From Roseiarcus sp963829505 (GTDB lineage: Bacteria; Pseudomonadota; Alphaproteobacteria; Rhizobiales; Beijerinckiaceae): 64,000 bases of DNA. A model generated the notes under the pieces. The model searched no databases. It saw only the letters and a list, made by a program, of their open reading frames with translations, and had not been told where the DNA came from. The stretch is taken from contig CAWHIL010000001.1 in NCBI GenBank assembly GCA_963829505.1, positions 1,488,001 to 1,552,000 on the forward strand, written 5' to 3'. Position numbers and translations under genes: made by a program. This document shows positions 1 through 12,464 of the stretch, in pieces; the first letter of the stretch is position 1, and each line of letters begins with the position of its first letter.

Positions 1-1
1 G

Positions 2-466
2 GATACCACGGTAGAGTGGCCGGGTGGCATCGGGGCCAAGGGCAACGACGGCATCGCCAACAACGTGGCGACGACAAAGGGCGCCATCGGCTACGTCGAA
101 TTCGCCTACGCCCATGAGAACAAACTGACGTTCGCAGATATGGCCAACAAGGCGGGCAAGGAGGTCTCCCCGACCATGGAATCCTTCCAGGCCGCGGCCG
201 CCAACGCCGACTGGTCCAAGGCGCCGGGCTTCTATCTCATCCTGTCCGATCAGCCGGGCGACGAGTCGTGGCCGATGACGGCGGCCACGTTCATCCTGAT
301 GTACAGGAAGCCGGTCAACCTTGCCGCCTCCAACGCCGCGCTGAAGTTCTTCACATGGTCGTACGAGAAGGGCGACAAGATGGCCGCGGACCTCGACTAC
401 ATCCCGATGCCTGACAACGTGGTCACGATGGTGAAGAAGATGTGGGCCTCGGACATCCTTCAGTAA
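2..466 (+). CDS. pstS: Phosphate ABC transporter substrate-binding protein PstS (C-terminal part)
   Basis: The reading frame is open from the window edge and gives 154 residues, a bit under half of a typical PstS of about 340 aa. The segment reads VEWPGGIGAKGNDGIANN, then GAIGYVEFAYAHENKLTFA, which is the conserved second half of PstS. PstS binds phosphate in the periplasm and delivers it to PstCAB. No pstC follows: the next 380 bases hold no transporter gene, so the usual pstSCAB order is broken here or pstS is a separate copy. The N-terminus and signal peptide lie outside the window. The family call is secure. Confidence 0.93.
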   Translation, partial: DTTVEWPGGIGAKGNDGIANNVATTKGAIGYVEFAYAHENKLTFADMANKAGKEVSPTMESFQAAAANADWSKAPGFYLILSDQPGDESWPMTAATFILMYRKPVNLAASNAALKFFTWSYEKGDKMAADLDYIPMPDNVVTMVKKMWASDILQ

Positions 467-844
467 TAATCCGGCTGAGCAACTATCTCTGGAACGGACA
501 TCTCTTTCATATGTCAATCGTCTCCGATCCGGACCCTTATCAACGAAGCCGTGGACTGGCGAAGGCTTGCCTATGCGGCGGCGCCGCTGGTCACGCGTTT
601 CGCGCTCCTGCTCAGCGTCGTCTCCGTCTGATCCTGCGAACGCGCTGACTTGGGATGATCGGGGCCCCGGCGCGCTGTGCTGCGCATCGCGTCCCATGCG
701 TAGTTTCCGGCCCTGTCTAGGTGAGACCCCGACGCCTACGATGATCGCGTTCGGCAGAAGGCTCTCGCCTCTAGGTCGTAGGTGAATGCGGCGGGCGTCC
801 GGCGCGAGAATTTGTGCGACGACAGGATGGAAGGAATTTCGGCG
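467..844. other. Intergenic region after pstS
   Basis: No convincing gene is seen. A GTG-initiated 26-codon hydrophobic reading frame at 551-631 (it starts VDWRRLAYAAAPLVTRF) could be a tiny membrane peptide or the wreck of a pstC start, but no clear ribosome site or homologue supports it. The stretch contains one copy of the dispersed GTAGTTTCCG motif at 700-719, facing the downstream ATPase gene. Confidence 0.4.
700..719 (+). promoter_or_regulatory. Dispersed GTAGTTTCCG motif, copy 1
   Basis: The sequence reads GTAGTTTCCGGCCCTGTCTA. It lies 145 bases upstream of the chosen ATPase start and has the same orientation. It is one of 16 related intergenic copies in the window. A regulatory role is inferred only from recurrence, position and orientation. 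Confidence 0.55.
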
Positions 845-3379
845 ATGTGGTTTCACGCGCGCCAGCCCGAGGCTCCCGAGTCCAAGTTGGAATTGAAGCC
901 TGTCGCCAAGGACAATCTGCAGACCCTGCCTCTCACGGAGGTGGAGAAAGAACTGGACTCGTCGCCGGACGGCCTGACCCAGGCCGAGGCGCAAAAGCGG
1001 CTCGCTCGATATGGACCGAACGAGATCGCGGAGAAGAAGACCAACGAGATCCTGAAGTTCCTCTCCTACTTCTGGGGTCCGATCCCCTGGATGATCGAGG
1101 CGGCGGTGATCCTGTCTGCGGTGGCCGGGCACTGGCCGGATTTTGGCATCATCCTCATCCTGCTTCTCGCCAACGGCGTGGTCGGCTTCTGGGAGGAACA
1201 TCAGGCGGGCAACGCGATTGCCGCCCTGAAGGCGACGCTTGCGATCAGGGCTAGGGTGAAACGCGACGGCAAGTGGGTCGATCCGGCGGCGCGCGAACTC
1301 GTGCCGGGCGATGCGATCCGCCTGCGCCTCGGCGACATCGTGCCGGCCGATGCGCGCCTGCTGGACGGCGACGAGATCTCCGTCGACCAGTCGGCGCTGA
1401 CCGGAGAATCCCTGCCCGCTACGCGCAAATCCGGCGACGCCGTATTCTCCGGCTCGATCGTTCGTCGTGGCGAAATCGACGCGCTGGTCTATGCCACAGG
1501 CGGCAAAACCTACTTCGGCAAGACGGCGGAACTCGTGGAGACGGCGGTCACCGTCAGCCATTTCCAGAAAGCCGTGCTGAAGATCGGCAACTACCTGATC
1601 GTCCTTGCCTTGATCCTTGTGGCTCTTATCGTTTGCCTGGGAATCTACCGCGGCGAGCCGATCCTGACCCTGTTGCAGTTCGCCCTCGTGCTGACGGTGG
1701 CCGCAATTCCCGTCGCCATGCCGACGGTTCTCTCGGTGACCATGGCGGTCGGCGCGCGCCTGCTCGCGAAGAAACAGGCGATTGTGAGCAAGCTGGTCGC
1801 GATCGAGGAACTGGCGGGCGTGGATGTCCTGTGCGCCGACAAGACCGGAACCTTGACGCAGAACAAGCTGACGCTCGGCGAACCGTTCCGTCTGGATGCG
1901 ATCACCGCCGACGAGCTCATTCTCGCCGGGGCGCTCGCCTCGCAAGCGGCGAACAACGACACCATCGATTTCGCGGTCCTCGGCGGCCTGAAGGACAAGG
2001 AGGCGCTTAAGCCCTATCAGGTCACGCATTTCACGCCGTTCGATCCCGTGCACAAGCGGACCGAGGCCACGGTCAAGGGCGCGGACGGAAATACGTTCAA
2101 AGTAACCAAGGGCGCGCCGCAGGTCATCCTGGCGCTGTCGGCGAACGCGGCCGCGGTGAAGTCCGCGGTCGACAAGGCGGTCGACGATTTCGCCGCGCGC
2201 GGCTTTCGTGCGCTCGGTGTTGCCCGGGCGGATGGCGACGGCAAATGGCGGCTTCTCGGCGTCCTGCCGCTCTTCGATCCGCCTCGCGCCGACGCCAAAT
2301 CCACCATCGCGACCGCGGCTGAGATGGGCGTGAAGATCAAGATGGTGACGGGCGACGCTTTGGCGATCGCACGTGAGATGGCCAAGACGCTCGGAATGGG
2401 ATCGAACATCCTCGACGCGAACACCCTTGGCGATTCAAACACTGAAGAAACCCCGGCGGTAGCCAAGACCATCGAGGACGCTGACGGCTTCGCTCAGGTA
2501 TTCCCCGAACAGAAGTTCCATATCGTCGACGTGCTGCAGAAACACGGCCACATCGTCGGCATGACCGGCGACGGAGTGAACGACGCCCCCGCGCTCAAGA
2601 AGGCCGACTGCGGGATCGCCGTCTCCGGCGCGACCGACGCGGCGCGCGTCGCGGCGGCCATCGTGCTTCTGACGCCGGGCCTCTCGGTGATTATCGATGC
2701 GATCAAAGAGAGCCGGCGCATCTTCCAGCGGATGAACAGCTACGCGATCTATCGCATTGCCGAGACGCTGCGCGTTCTGCTGTTCATGACGCTGGCGATC
2801 GTCGTCTTCAAATTCTATCCCCTGACAGCAATCATGATCGTGATGCTGGCGATACTCAACGACGGCGCGATCCTGTCCATCGCCTATGACAACGTCATCT
2901 ACAGGATGAAGCCCGAAGCTTGGGACATGCGCGCGGTTCTGGGCATATCCACAGTCCTGGGCGTCATTGGCGTCGTTTCCGCGTTTGGTCTCTTCTATCT
3001 CGGCGAGCGTGTCTTCCATCTCGACCGAGCCCATATCCAAACGCTGATGTATCTCAAACTGTCGGTGGCCGGTCACCTCACGATTTTCCTGACGCGCACC
3101 CGCGGGCCGTTCTGGTCCATCCGCCCGGCCCGGATATTGTTGCTCGCGGTGCTGGGTACGCAGACGCTCGCGACCCTGATCGCGGTCTACGGGCTCTTCA
3201 TGACGCCGCTCGGCTGGGGCTGGGCGCTGTTCGTCTGGGGCTACGCCCTGGCGTGGTTCCTCGTGAATGATCGCGTGAAGCTGCTTGCTTACCGGTTCTT
3301 TGAACCGGCGAATATCGAGTCCGCGCCGAAGGACAACTCCAAGCCGCGATCGGGAGTCGCCGCCCCGGAGCTCGCATGA
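845..3379 (+). CDS. Plasma-membrane-type proton-efflux P-type ATPase (P3A)
   Basis: This is an 844-residue cation-pumping ATPase of the fungal/plant H+-ATPase type, expected to export protons across the inner membrane. An N-terminal cation-ATPase domain (GLTQAEAQKRLARYGPNEI) is followed by a first pair of membrane helices, the actuator motif TGES near residue 186, the phosphorylation motif DKTGTLTQNK near 332 and the hinge motif TGDGVNDAPALK near 574. A bundle of C-terminal helices then follows. The length matches prokaryotic members. The start at 845 is preferred over an in-frame start at 782 because GGAAGG lies just upstream of it. A copy of the dispersed motif sits 145 bases upstream. The specificity (H+ rather than Mg2+ or K+) is a family inference. 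Confidence 0.9.
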   Translation: MWFHARQPEAPESKLELKPVAKDNLQTLPLTEVEKELDSSPDGLTQAEAQKRLARYGPNEIAEKKTNEILKFLSYFWGPIPWMIEAAVILSAVAGHWPDFGIILILLLANGVVGFWEEHQAGNAIAALKATLAIRARVKRDGKWVDPAARELVPGDAIRLRLGDIVPADARLLDGDEISVDQSALTGESLPATRKSGDAVFSGSIVRRGEIDALVYATGGKTYFGKTAELVETAVTVSHFQKAVLKIGNYLIVLALILVALIVCLGIYRGEPILTLLQFALVLTVAAIPVAMPTVLSVTMAVGARLLAKKQAIVSKLVAIEELAGVDVLCADKTGTLTQNKLTLGEPFRLDAITADELILAGALASQAANNDTIDFAVLGGLKDKEALKPYQVTHFTPFDPVHKRTEATVKGADGNTFKVTKGAPQVILALSANAAAVKSAVDKAVDDFAARGFRALGVARADGDGKWRLLGVLPLFDPPRADAKSTIATAAEMGVKIKMVTGDALAIAREMAKTLGMGSNILDANTLGDSNTEETPAVAKTIEDADGFAQVFPEQKFHIVDVLQKHGHIVGMTGDGVNDAPALKKADCGIAVSGATDAARVAAAIVLLTPGLSVIIDAIKESRRIFQRMNSYAIYRIAETLRVLLFMTLAIVVFKFYPLTAIMIVMLAILNDGAILSIAYDNVIYRMKPEAWDMRAVLGISTVLGVIGVVSAFGLFYLGERVFHLDRAHIQTLMYLKLSVAGHLTIFLTRTRGPFWSIRPARILLLAVLGTQTLATLIAVYGLFMTPLGWGWALFVWGYALAWFLVNDRVKLLAYRFFEPANIESAPKDNSKPRSGVAAPELA

Positions 3380-3435
3380 AGAGGTTGGCGAGCGCCCTCG
3401 CTCTTTCCTCATTTGAGCGGAGATGTTCGGCGTAG

Positions 3436-3455
3436 GTAGTTTCCGAGGCTGCCTT
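3436..3455 (+). promoter_or_regulatory. Dispersed GTAGTTTCCG motif, copy 2
   Basis: The sequence reads GTAGTTTCCGAGGCTGCCTT. It lies between the ATPase and the glucan synthase gene, facing the latter, 169 or 244 bases before its two candidate TTG starts. Confidence 0.55.
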
Positions 3456-3604
3456 CAGCGGTCGACGGAACGGTATGGTTTTCTCGTCCGATCGCAACGG
3501 CGGCAGCTTTACGAGATGGGAGCACGAAGGGCGGTCGCGAGCGGAAGACGGCGCGGCAGGCGACCATTTGAGCCGGTCCAAGATGTCGGCGCGTTCGAAG
3601 TCCG

Positions 3605-6600
3605 TTGAAAAGGATCCTGATCGTTTCAGGCTTTGCGTCGCCGTATCGCCGCCCGAGCGCAACCCGCGGGAGACCGACATTGGCGAACCTGGCGTTTACG
3701 GACAAGCCCGCGATCCCAACGCATCGCTTCCTCGGATTTTCCAGGAAACCGTCGCCTTGGGATAGCAAGCAGCCGATCCGCGAGGAATTATTCAGCGTCG
3801 AGCGCCTCGAGGCGCACGCAAAGAGTCTTGCGGCCGCACAGACCGTAGCTTCGCCTCCGACCCGCGGCCTGCCGCTTGCCGCACGACTTGCGGACAATTC
3901 CCGGGCCCTCCTTTCGGCCTATCGATCGATCGTGAAGGCGATGGACGATGGACGCCAGATCACGCCGGCGGGAGAGTGGCTGATCGACAATTTCCATTTG
4001 GTGGAGAGGCGGATCCGCCAGATCAGCACCGATTTGCCGCCGGGTTATTACCGCCAGCTCCCGAAACTCATCACCGGCCCGTTCGCGGGTTATCCCCGCG
4101 TCCTCGGCATTGCGTGGGCGTTTGTCGCCCACACCGACAGCTGTTTCGATTCCGAAGTCTTTGTTTCCTACGTCAAAGCCTATCAACAAGTTCAATCCCT
4201 GACGATCGGCGAGCTTTGGGCGGTCTCGATAACCCTTCAAATCGTCTTGATTGAAAACCTGAGGCGGCTTGCGGAACAGCTCACCAGCAGCCGCGCCGCC
4301 CGGCACGAGGCCGATCGTCTTGCGGATCGCCTGCTTGGCGTGAACGGGCGCTCTTCGGAATCGGCGTCGGTCGTTTTCGCGGGACGTGGCGCGCAGCCCC
4401 TTTCCGAGGCTTTCGCGGTCGAACTCGTGCATCGGCTTCGCGATCAGGATCCGAAGTTCACTCCGGCGCTGGCCTGGCTCGACGAGCGGCTCGCGAAACA
4501 GGGCCTGACCGCGGATTCGGCCGTGCGCGAAGTCCATCGCAGCCAAGGCGCCGCGAACATGACCGTTCGCAACATCGTGACCAGCCTGAGATTGATCGAC
4601 GAGGTTGACTGGCAGGTCGTGTTCGAACGCTATTGTCTCGTCGATGACGTGCTGGCCTCAGGGTGCGCATTTGACGACATGGATTTCGCGACTCGCAACC
4701 TTTATCGAAGCGCGGTCGAAATCCTGGCGCGCAGGTCGGGGCGCGACGAACTCGACATCGCGCGTCTCGCCGTCGCGGCGGCGCAAGCGCCCGATCCGAC
4801 CTTCGAAACTGCGGAGCAATTGCGCCACAGCGACCCCGGCTATCATTTGCTCGCCGGAGGCCGCCGCGACTTCCAGGGTTCAATCGGCTGTCGCGGGTTT
4901 GGCGGCTGGCCTGCAGGCGTGACCGCGAGACTGAATTTCGACGCTTACGCGGCTGCGATCGTGACAGGCTCCGCGATCGTTCTGGCCGCGCCGCTGATTG
5001 CACTTGCTACGTTGGGGCTGGGCCCGGCTCAGCTCACGATACTCGCGCTTGTCGGGACCATTTGCGCGATTGACGCGGGGGTGGCGCTTGTCAACCGAGG
5101 CGTGACGCTTTTCGCTCGCCCGGTTGCGCTGCCGGGCCTCGAGCTTCGCGGCGGGGTTCCCGAGTCGTTGCGCACGCTCGTCGCCGTGCCCACCCTCCTG
5201 ACTACGCCCGAAGATATCACGGAACAGGTGGAGCGGCTCGAGATCCATCATCTGGCGAGTCCAGAGGGCGATCTGCACTTCGCTTTGCTGACGGATTGGA
5301 TCGACGCGGACGTCAATCGCGCGGAAGGCGACGCGGAACTGGTCGCTGTCGCGCACGACGGCATTGAACGCCTCAATCGGCGATACGGTCCCGCGCCCGC
5401 GGGCCCACGCTTTCTGTTGCTGCACCGCCGGCAAGTCTGGAACGAGAGCGAGAGGCGTTGGATCGGCTGGGAGCGCAAGCGCGGCAAACTCCATGAATTG
5501 AACCGACTTCTGCGAGGTGCGACAGACACAACATTCATCGACAAGGGCGGCGGAACGCCATCGACCCCAAAGAACATTCGATATGTTCTCGCGCTGGACT
5601 CGGACACGAGGCTGCCGCGCGATACGGTTCGGCGGCTGATCGGCAAGATGGCGCATCCGCTCAACCGCCCCCGTTATGAACTCGGAGCGTGGCGCGATCG
5701 TGGAGGGCTACGCGGTCCTTCAGCCGCGGGTGACGCCGTCGCTTCCCGATGGCGGCGAAGGTTCGCTGTATCAGCGTGTCTTCTCAAGCTCCAGCGGCAT
5801 TGATCCCTATGCCGCGGCTGTCTCTGACGTTTACCAGGACCTGTTCGGCGAGGGCTCTTACGCAGGAAAAGGCGCTTACGATCTTGATTCGTTCGAGAAG
5901 GTTCTTGCGGGCCGGGCTCCTGACTCGACCCTGCTGAGCCATGACCTGTTCGAGGGGACCTTCGCGCGCGCGGGCTTCGCCTCTGATGTCGAAGTCGTGG
6001 ACGATTTTCCTTCGCGGTACGATGTGAGCGCCCGGCGTCATCACAGATGGGCGCGCGGAGACTGGCAACTCTTGCCCTGGATTCTCGGTTTCGCCGGCAG
6101 GGGCGAGCTGCCGCGGATTGGTCGCTGGAAGATGATCGACAACTTGCGCCGAACGCTTAGCGCGCCCGCCTGCGTTCTGGCTTTGGCGATCGGCTGGACG
6201 CTCCCGTTTGAATCGGCGCTGGTCTGGACGGCGTTCGTGCTCGCGACCATTATTTTGCCAAACCTCATACCGGTGTTCTCGGCAATTCCGGACCGTCGCC
6301 CGGGTGTTTCGATATCCGGCCACTTGCGAGCGCTTGGGGGGGATCTCCGTCTCGCGGCGATATTGTCGGCTTTGAACGTTACGTTTCTGGCGGATCAGGC
6401 CTATCTAATGAGTGACGCCATCGCGCGAACGCTGTGGCGGATTTTCGTCAGTCGCCGCCACCTGCTCGAGTGGACCCCCGCGGCGCAGACCGCGGCCGCG
6501 AAGCGTCTCGATCTCCAGGGATTCGCCGGCCGAATGTCGGGGGCGCTTGTGCTCGCTGCGGCTGCATTGCTTCTGGCGCTGCTGTACGGGCATGGAAATT

Positions 6601-9600
6601 GGCCAATTGCGACGCCGCTTGTTGCGTTGTGGCTGATCTCGCCCGCGGTCGCGCGTTACGTCAGCCTTTCTCCGGGCATCGAGACCATCGCGAAGATTTC
6701 GGAGGCGCAATCCCTCGCCCTGCGTCAGATCGCGCGCCGCACCTGGCGTTTCTTTGAAACCTTCGTGACGGCGGACGACAACATGCTGCCGCCGGACAAC
6801 TTCCAGGAGGACCCCACACCCGAAGTCGCCCACCGAACCTCGCCGACCAACATCGGATTGTATCTGCTCTCGGTCGTGTCAGCTCGCGACTTCGGTTGGA
6901 TTGGCGCGACCCAAACCATCGAACGGCTGGAGGCGACGCTTACGACCATGGCGCGCATGCCGCGCTTTCGCGGCCACTTCTACAATTGGTACGACACCCA
7001 CGATCTAAAGGCGCTCGAGCCCAAATATATCTCCTCCGTCGATAGCGGCAATTTGGCCGGGCATCTCATTGCGGTCGCCAACGCCTGCAAGGAATGGAGG
7101 CGATCGCCGGTGGCCGCCGCGACGCGTCGGGCGGGGATCGCCGACGCGCTCGCCCTGACGGCTGAGCAGGCCGCGCACCTCCGCCTCGGTCGTCGAACTC
7201 AGACGGTGACGCCGCGCCAACTCGAGGAATCACTGGCGGCGATGATCAAGACCCTCGAAGGCCCTTTCCCATCGGAGGCGACGCTCGGCGCCCAATTGTC
7301 GGAACTCGCACGCGAGGCCGCAATGATGGTTGACATCGCAAAAGCGATCGCGCTCGAGCGCAGCGATGGAAGCGGATCAAATCTACTGTACTGGTCGCGG
7401 GCGAGCTTGGCCGCAATCGAGGCGCATCGCGCGGATTACGAGTCTTCGGCGGCTGCAGCAGCTTCCCGTATGGCTCGGCTGCTCGTCCTGGAGAACGCCT
7501 TCCGCGCGATTGCGATGGCGATGGAGTTTGGTTTTCTCTTCGACCCGGTGCGCCAGTTGCTCTCGATCGGATTTCTCATTCCCGAATCTGCCCTGGATCC
7601 CAGTTGCTATGACCTGCTGGCGTCGGAAGCGCGGCTGGCCAGCTTCTTTGCGATCGCCAAGGGAGACGTTCCCGCCCGCCACTGGTTCCGGCTCGGTCGC
7701 GCCGCCACGCCGGTTGATCGCGGCGCCGCTCTGATCTCCTGGTCGGGTTCAATGTTCGAGTATCTCATGCCCCCGCTTGTCATGCGCGCGCCCGCGAGGA
7801 GTTTACTCGAGCAGACAGATCGGCTCGTCGTCCGCCGTCAGATCGGGTATGGCGAGGAACTCGGATTGCCCTGGGGGATCTCCGAATCCGCCTACAATGC
7901 CCGCGATCTGGAATTGACCTATCAATATTCCAATTTCGGCGTGCCGGGTCTTGGGCTGAAACGGGGTCTGGGCGAGAACAGAGTGATCGCGCCCTACGCG
8001 ACCGGCTTGGCGACGATGGTTGATCCCTCAGCCGCGGCTGAGAATTTCAAGAGCCTTGCGGCACTGGGTGCAGGGGGCCGCTATGGATTTTACGAGGCTG
8101 TGGATTTCACCCCCACTCGGATTCCTGAAGGCGAGAGCTTCGCACTCGTCCGCTCCTTCATGGCCCATCATCAAGGCATGACAATTGCCGGTATCGCCAA
8201 CGCGGTCTTCGACGGCGCCATGCGCGAGCGCTTCCATGCCGAGCCGATCATCCAGGCGACGGAATTGCTGTTGCAGGAGCGGGTGCCTCGCGAGGTCGCG
8301 TCGACGGAGCCGTGGGCGACGGAAGTCAATACTGGCTCGCGCGCCAGCGATGTGGATCCCTCTGGCGGCCGCAAGATCGTTTCCGTTCATCAATCCCCAC
8401 CTGCGACACAACTTCTTTCCAGCGGAAGCTATGCCGTAATGATGACCGCGGCCGGCTCCGGATACAGCCGGTGGGGCGACATCGCGATTACGCGATGGCG
8501 AGAGGACGCCACGCGAGACGATAGCGGATCTTATATCTTTGTTCGGGACATCCGGAGCGGCGCCCTCTGGTCGGCCGGCTTTCAGCCGACCGGCGCCGAA
8601 CCCGACGAATATGCTGTCGATTTCAACGAGGGTCATGTCAAGATCACCCGACGCGACGGGACTCTGACGACGACGCTCGAGGTGCTTGTTTCGGCCGAGG
8701 ACGACGCCGAGGTTCGGCGCGTGTCGATCTCCAATACAGGAGGTCGGCCGCGCGACATCGAGATCACATCCTACTCGGAGCTCGCCTTGGGTCCCCAAGG
8801 CGCCGATCTCGCCCATCCGGCCTTCGCAAAGCTGTTCATCGAGACCGAATATCATGCAGAATGCGGCGCGATCCTCGCGACGCGGCGAAAGCGGAGCCCT
8901 TCGGAGCCCGAAATCTGGGCGGCGCACTTAAGCGTCGCCAACGGCGAAGCGGTCGGCAAACTGACTTTCGAAACCGACAGGGCGCGCTTTCTCGGCCGCG
9001 GACAAGACGTAAGCGCGCCGATCGCGGTCACGGACGTTCGGCCGCTGTCCAATACGGTCGGAGCCGTGCTCGATCCGATCTTCGCTTTGCGCCGTCATGT
9101 TCGAGTCGCAGTCGGGGCGACCGTTCGCATCGCCTTCTGGACCATGGCGGCGACGACCCGCGCCGCGCTCTTGGATTGCGTGGACAAACATCGGGATGCA
9201 GCGGCCTATGAGCGTGCAACGACTCTGGCCTGGACCCAGGCGCAGGTGCAACTCCACCACCTAGGGATAAACCCCGGCGAAGCCGGACTTTTTCAACGCC
9301 TCGCAAGTCACGTGATTTTCGCCGGCCGCGACTTTCGCCCCTCGTCGGACGTCATTCGGCAAGGCTCCGGCCCGCAATCAGGTCTGTGGTCTGAGGGCAT
9401 ATCAGGCGATCTGCCGATCGTGCTGCTGCGAATAGCCGAGACCGAAACGCTCCATGTCGCCCACCAGGTCCTGCAAGCTCATGAATACTGGCTGATGAAG
9501 CAGCTCGCGGTCGACGTTGTCATTCTGAACGAGCGCAAATCGTCGTATGTGCAGGACCTCCAGGCCGCAATCGAGACGCTGGTGCGCGCCAGTCAATCGC

Positions 9601-12246
9601 GGCCTGTCCCCCGAATTGATCACCGGCCAGGCAGGGTGTTCGTCCTTCGGGCGGACCTGATCGACCCAGACATGCGTTCCCTGCTTGTCTCGACCGCTCG
9701 CGTCGTGATTGTCGCGCAGCAAGGAAGCCTTTCCGATCAGCTCGATCGCATTGCCGAAGTGGCCGAGCGGCTGCATCCGATCAAAGAATTTCCCGCGGCT
9801 CCCCCGGAGCGCCCCGCCGCGACCGGCATGCCTGAACTCGAATTTTTCAACGGGCTTGGAGGATTTGCAGAAGGCGGTAAAGAATATGTGACCATACTGG
9901 GGCCAGGCCAATCGACGCCGGCGCCCTGGGTCAACGTCGTCGCCAATTCGACGTTCGGCTTCCAGACCGCGACCGAAGGCAGCGGCTACACCTGGTCAGC
10001 CAACAGCCACGAAAACCAGCTCACGCCCTGGTCAAACGATCCGGTCAGCGATCCCACGGGCGAGGCTTTCTATGTGCGCGACGACTGGACGGGCGACGTC
10101 TGGAGTCCGACAGCTCATCCCATCCGCGACCCGTTGGGAGTTTATGTCGCGCGTCATGGCCGAGGCTACAGCCGCTTCGAGCACAGCGCGCATGGCGTCG
10201 CCGCCAATCTTCTTCAGTACGTGCCCGTCGAAGGGTCGATCAAAATATCGCGCCTACGGCTGACGAACACTTCGAACCGGATCCGGCATCTCAGCGTGAC
10301 CGCCTATGTCGAATGGGTGCTCGGCGCATCGAGGTCCGCAACGCTCGCATTCGTTGAAACCGAGTTCGATGCTCAAACGAGGGCCCTCTTCGCGCGCAAC
10401 CCCGCGAGTGTGCAGTTTGGTTCGCGCTTCGCGTTCGCCGACCTGCGAGGCGTCCAGACAGATTGGACGGGCGACCGTCGCGAATTCATAGGCCGCAACC
10501 GAACGCTTGCAAACCCGGTTGCGTTGACGAGCGCGTCGCCGCTCTCAAACAAGGTCGGCGGGGCCTTGGATCCATGCGCGGCGATGCGCACGAGGGTGGA
10601 ATTGCAGCCCGGCGGCGAAGCCGAAGTCATATTCGTTCTGGGCGACGCCGTAACGCGCGAGGACGCCCGCGCGACGATACAAGCCTTTCGCGCCGCAGAT
10701 CTCGATGCGCTGGAAGCAGAAATCGCGCGCAGTTGGGACGAGACTTTGGGCGCCATAGAGGTGAGGACGCCCGATCGTGCGATCGATCTTATGCTCAACG
10801 GTTGGCTGCTCTATCAGAACTCTCGCGTGCCGCATTTGGGCGCGCTCAGCCTTCTATCAAGCCAGCGGCGCCTACGGCTTTCGCGATCAGTTGCAGGACG
10901 GCATGGCGCTTGCCGCCGCCCGGCCGGCTGTGACGCGCGAGCACCTGCTGCGCGCCGCCGCCCGCCAGTTCGCTGAGGGCGATGTGCAGCACTGGTGGCT
11001 GCCGCATTCCGGTCAGGGCGTGCGGACGCGCATATCCGATGATCGCGCCTGGCTGGCTTACGCGGTCGCCCAGTATGTCGAGACGACGCAAGACGCGCTC
11101 GTGCTCGACGAATTGCTTCCGTTTGTAGAAGGCGCGCCGCTCGAACCAGGCGAAACGGATCGCTTTTTTGAACCGACGGTTTCTTCAGAGTGCGTCACGC
11201 TCTTCGAACATTGCGCCGTAGCGCTCAATGCAAGTCTGGCGGTCGGCCGGCATGGGCTTCCGCTCATTGGCACGGGAGACTGGAACGACGGCATGAACCG
11301 AGTGGGGGAAAAGGGCGAGGGGGAAAGCGTCTGGCTTGGATGGTTCCTGCATGCGGCGCTCACCGCCTTCGCGCCACTGGCGCGGGCGCGCAACGACACG
11401 AGGCGCGCGGAAATATGGACGGCCCATGCGGACGCATTGAAAGTCGCCATCGAGCGCGAGGCTTGGGACGGCGAGTGGTATCGCAGGGGCTATTTCGATG
11501 ACGGCGCGCCGCTTGGCTCCGCCGCCAGCGACGAATGTCGGATCGATTCCATTGTTCAGTCATGGGCTGTCCTGTCAGGCGCCGCGACAACCGAACGGGC
11601 GGCCCGCGCTATGGCCGCGCTCGATGGACAGTTGATTCGGCGCGACGACGGATTGGCGCTGCTCTTCGCACCTCCTTTCGACAGGACCACGCACGATCCA
11701 GGATACATCAAGGGATATCCGCCCGGCGTTCGCGAGAATGGCGGCCAGTACACGCACGCGGCGACCTGGTCGGTGATGGCGTTCGCCGCCCTCGGCGAGG
11801 GCGACAAGGCGGCGGAGCTTTTCTCGTTGCTCAACCCGATCAACCACTCCCGAAACCCCGCCGACGCCTACCGCTACAAGGTCGAACCCTATGTCGTGTG
11901 CGCCGACCTTTACTCGACGGCGCCGCATGTCGGGCGGGGGGGCTGGACCTGGTACACGGGCTCGGCCGGCTGGCTGCAGCGCGCCGGCGTCGAGAGCATG
12001 CTCGGCCTGCGCTTCCGCGGAGCGTTATTGTCCGTCGACCCCTGCATTCCAAAGGTGTGGGGCCAATACCAGGCGACAGTCAAATATCGAACCGCGCGAT
12101 ATTCGATTTTCGTCGAGAACCCGAATGGGGTCAGTCGCGGCATCGTATTCGCGGAGCTCGACGGAGTCGAAATCTTCGGGCGTCCCCTCGTCATCCCGCT
12201 CCTAGACGATGGGGCCTTTCGGCGCGTCAACGTACGGCTCGGTTGA
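3605..12246 (+). CDS. ndvB: Cyclic beta-1,2-glucan synthase / GT84-GH94 protein (NdvB-like), split by two single-base frameshifts
   Basis: About 2,880 codons in three phases match the NdvB layout and length (about 2,830 aa). The first part (to about 5680) carries an N-terminal domain, membrane helices near 4945-5095 and the glycosyltransferase motif ALDSDTRLPRD. The second part (to about 10817) begins with GAIVEGYAVLQPRVTPSLP and HRWARGDWQ, more helices, a glycoamylase-like domain (SWSGSMFEYLMPP, MAHHQGM) and repeated beta-sandwich modules. The last part has the GH94 phosphorylase core (TGDWNDGMNRVG, GWTWYTGSAGWLQ). Cyclic glucans are periplasmic osmoprotectants. The breaks fall at GAACTC sites, 5678-5683 and 10817-10822; dropping one A in each gives RYDSERGAIVEGY and LYQTLACRIWARSAF, restoring family sequence. 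The start is uncertain: TTG at 3605, or TTG at 3680 with GGGAGA ahead of it. Confidence 0.88.
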
Positions 12247-12387
12247 CCGTCTCTGCTTGATCGCGAAATGGAGGACCGGCGGCGCTCAGATCGCGCGTTG
12301 GGGGTCCCCGCGATGCAGGACGTTGGGGGAGGGTCGTGTCGCGCCATTGACAGCCCGGTCGGCGCCGCGGGCTACGGCGTTGAATAG

Positions 12388-12407
12388 GTAGTTTCCGACC
12401 CTGTCTG
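12388..12407 (+). promoter_or_regulatory. Dispersed GTAGTTTCCG motif, copy 3
   Basis: The sequence reads GTAGTTTCCGACCCTGTCTG. It lies 77 bases upstream of the 61-aa membrane peptide gene, in the same orientation. Confidence 0.55.
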
Positions 12408-12464
12408 GCGAAGGTCGACACGGTTACCGTGGCTTCTTGAACGGAAAACCACGGACCACCCCCG

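Noticed and set aside
442..785. Overlapping reading frames of 68 and 72 codons after pstS
   Set aside because: Arg/Cys-rich with no domain-like pattern, no ribosome site, and they overlap each other and the regulatory motif.
3388..3401. Short GCGAG/CTCGC hairpin after the ATPase gene
   Set aside because: A five-base stem without a T-run is too weak to call a terminator in GC-rich DNA.
2435..3412. Long 325-codon frame antisense to the ATPase
   Set aside because: Low-complexity Arg/Asp/His/Gln composition typical of the antisense of GC-rich coding DNA; the ATPase frame is unambiguous.
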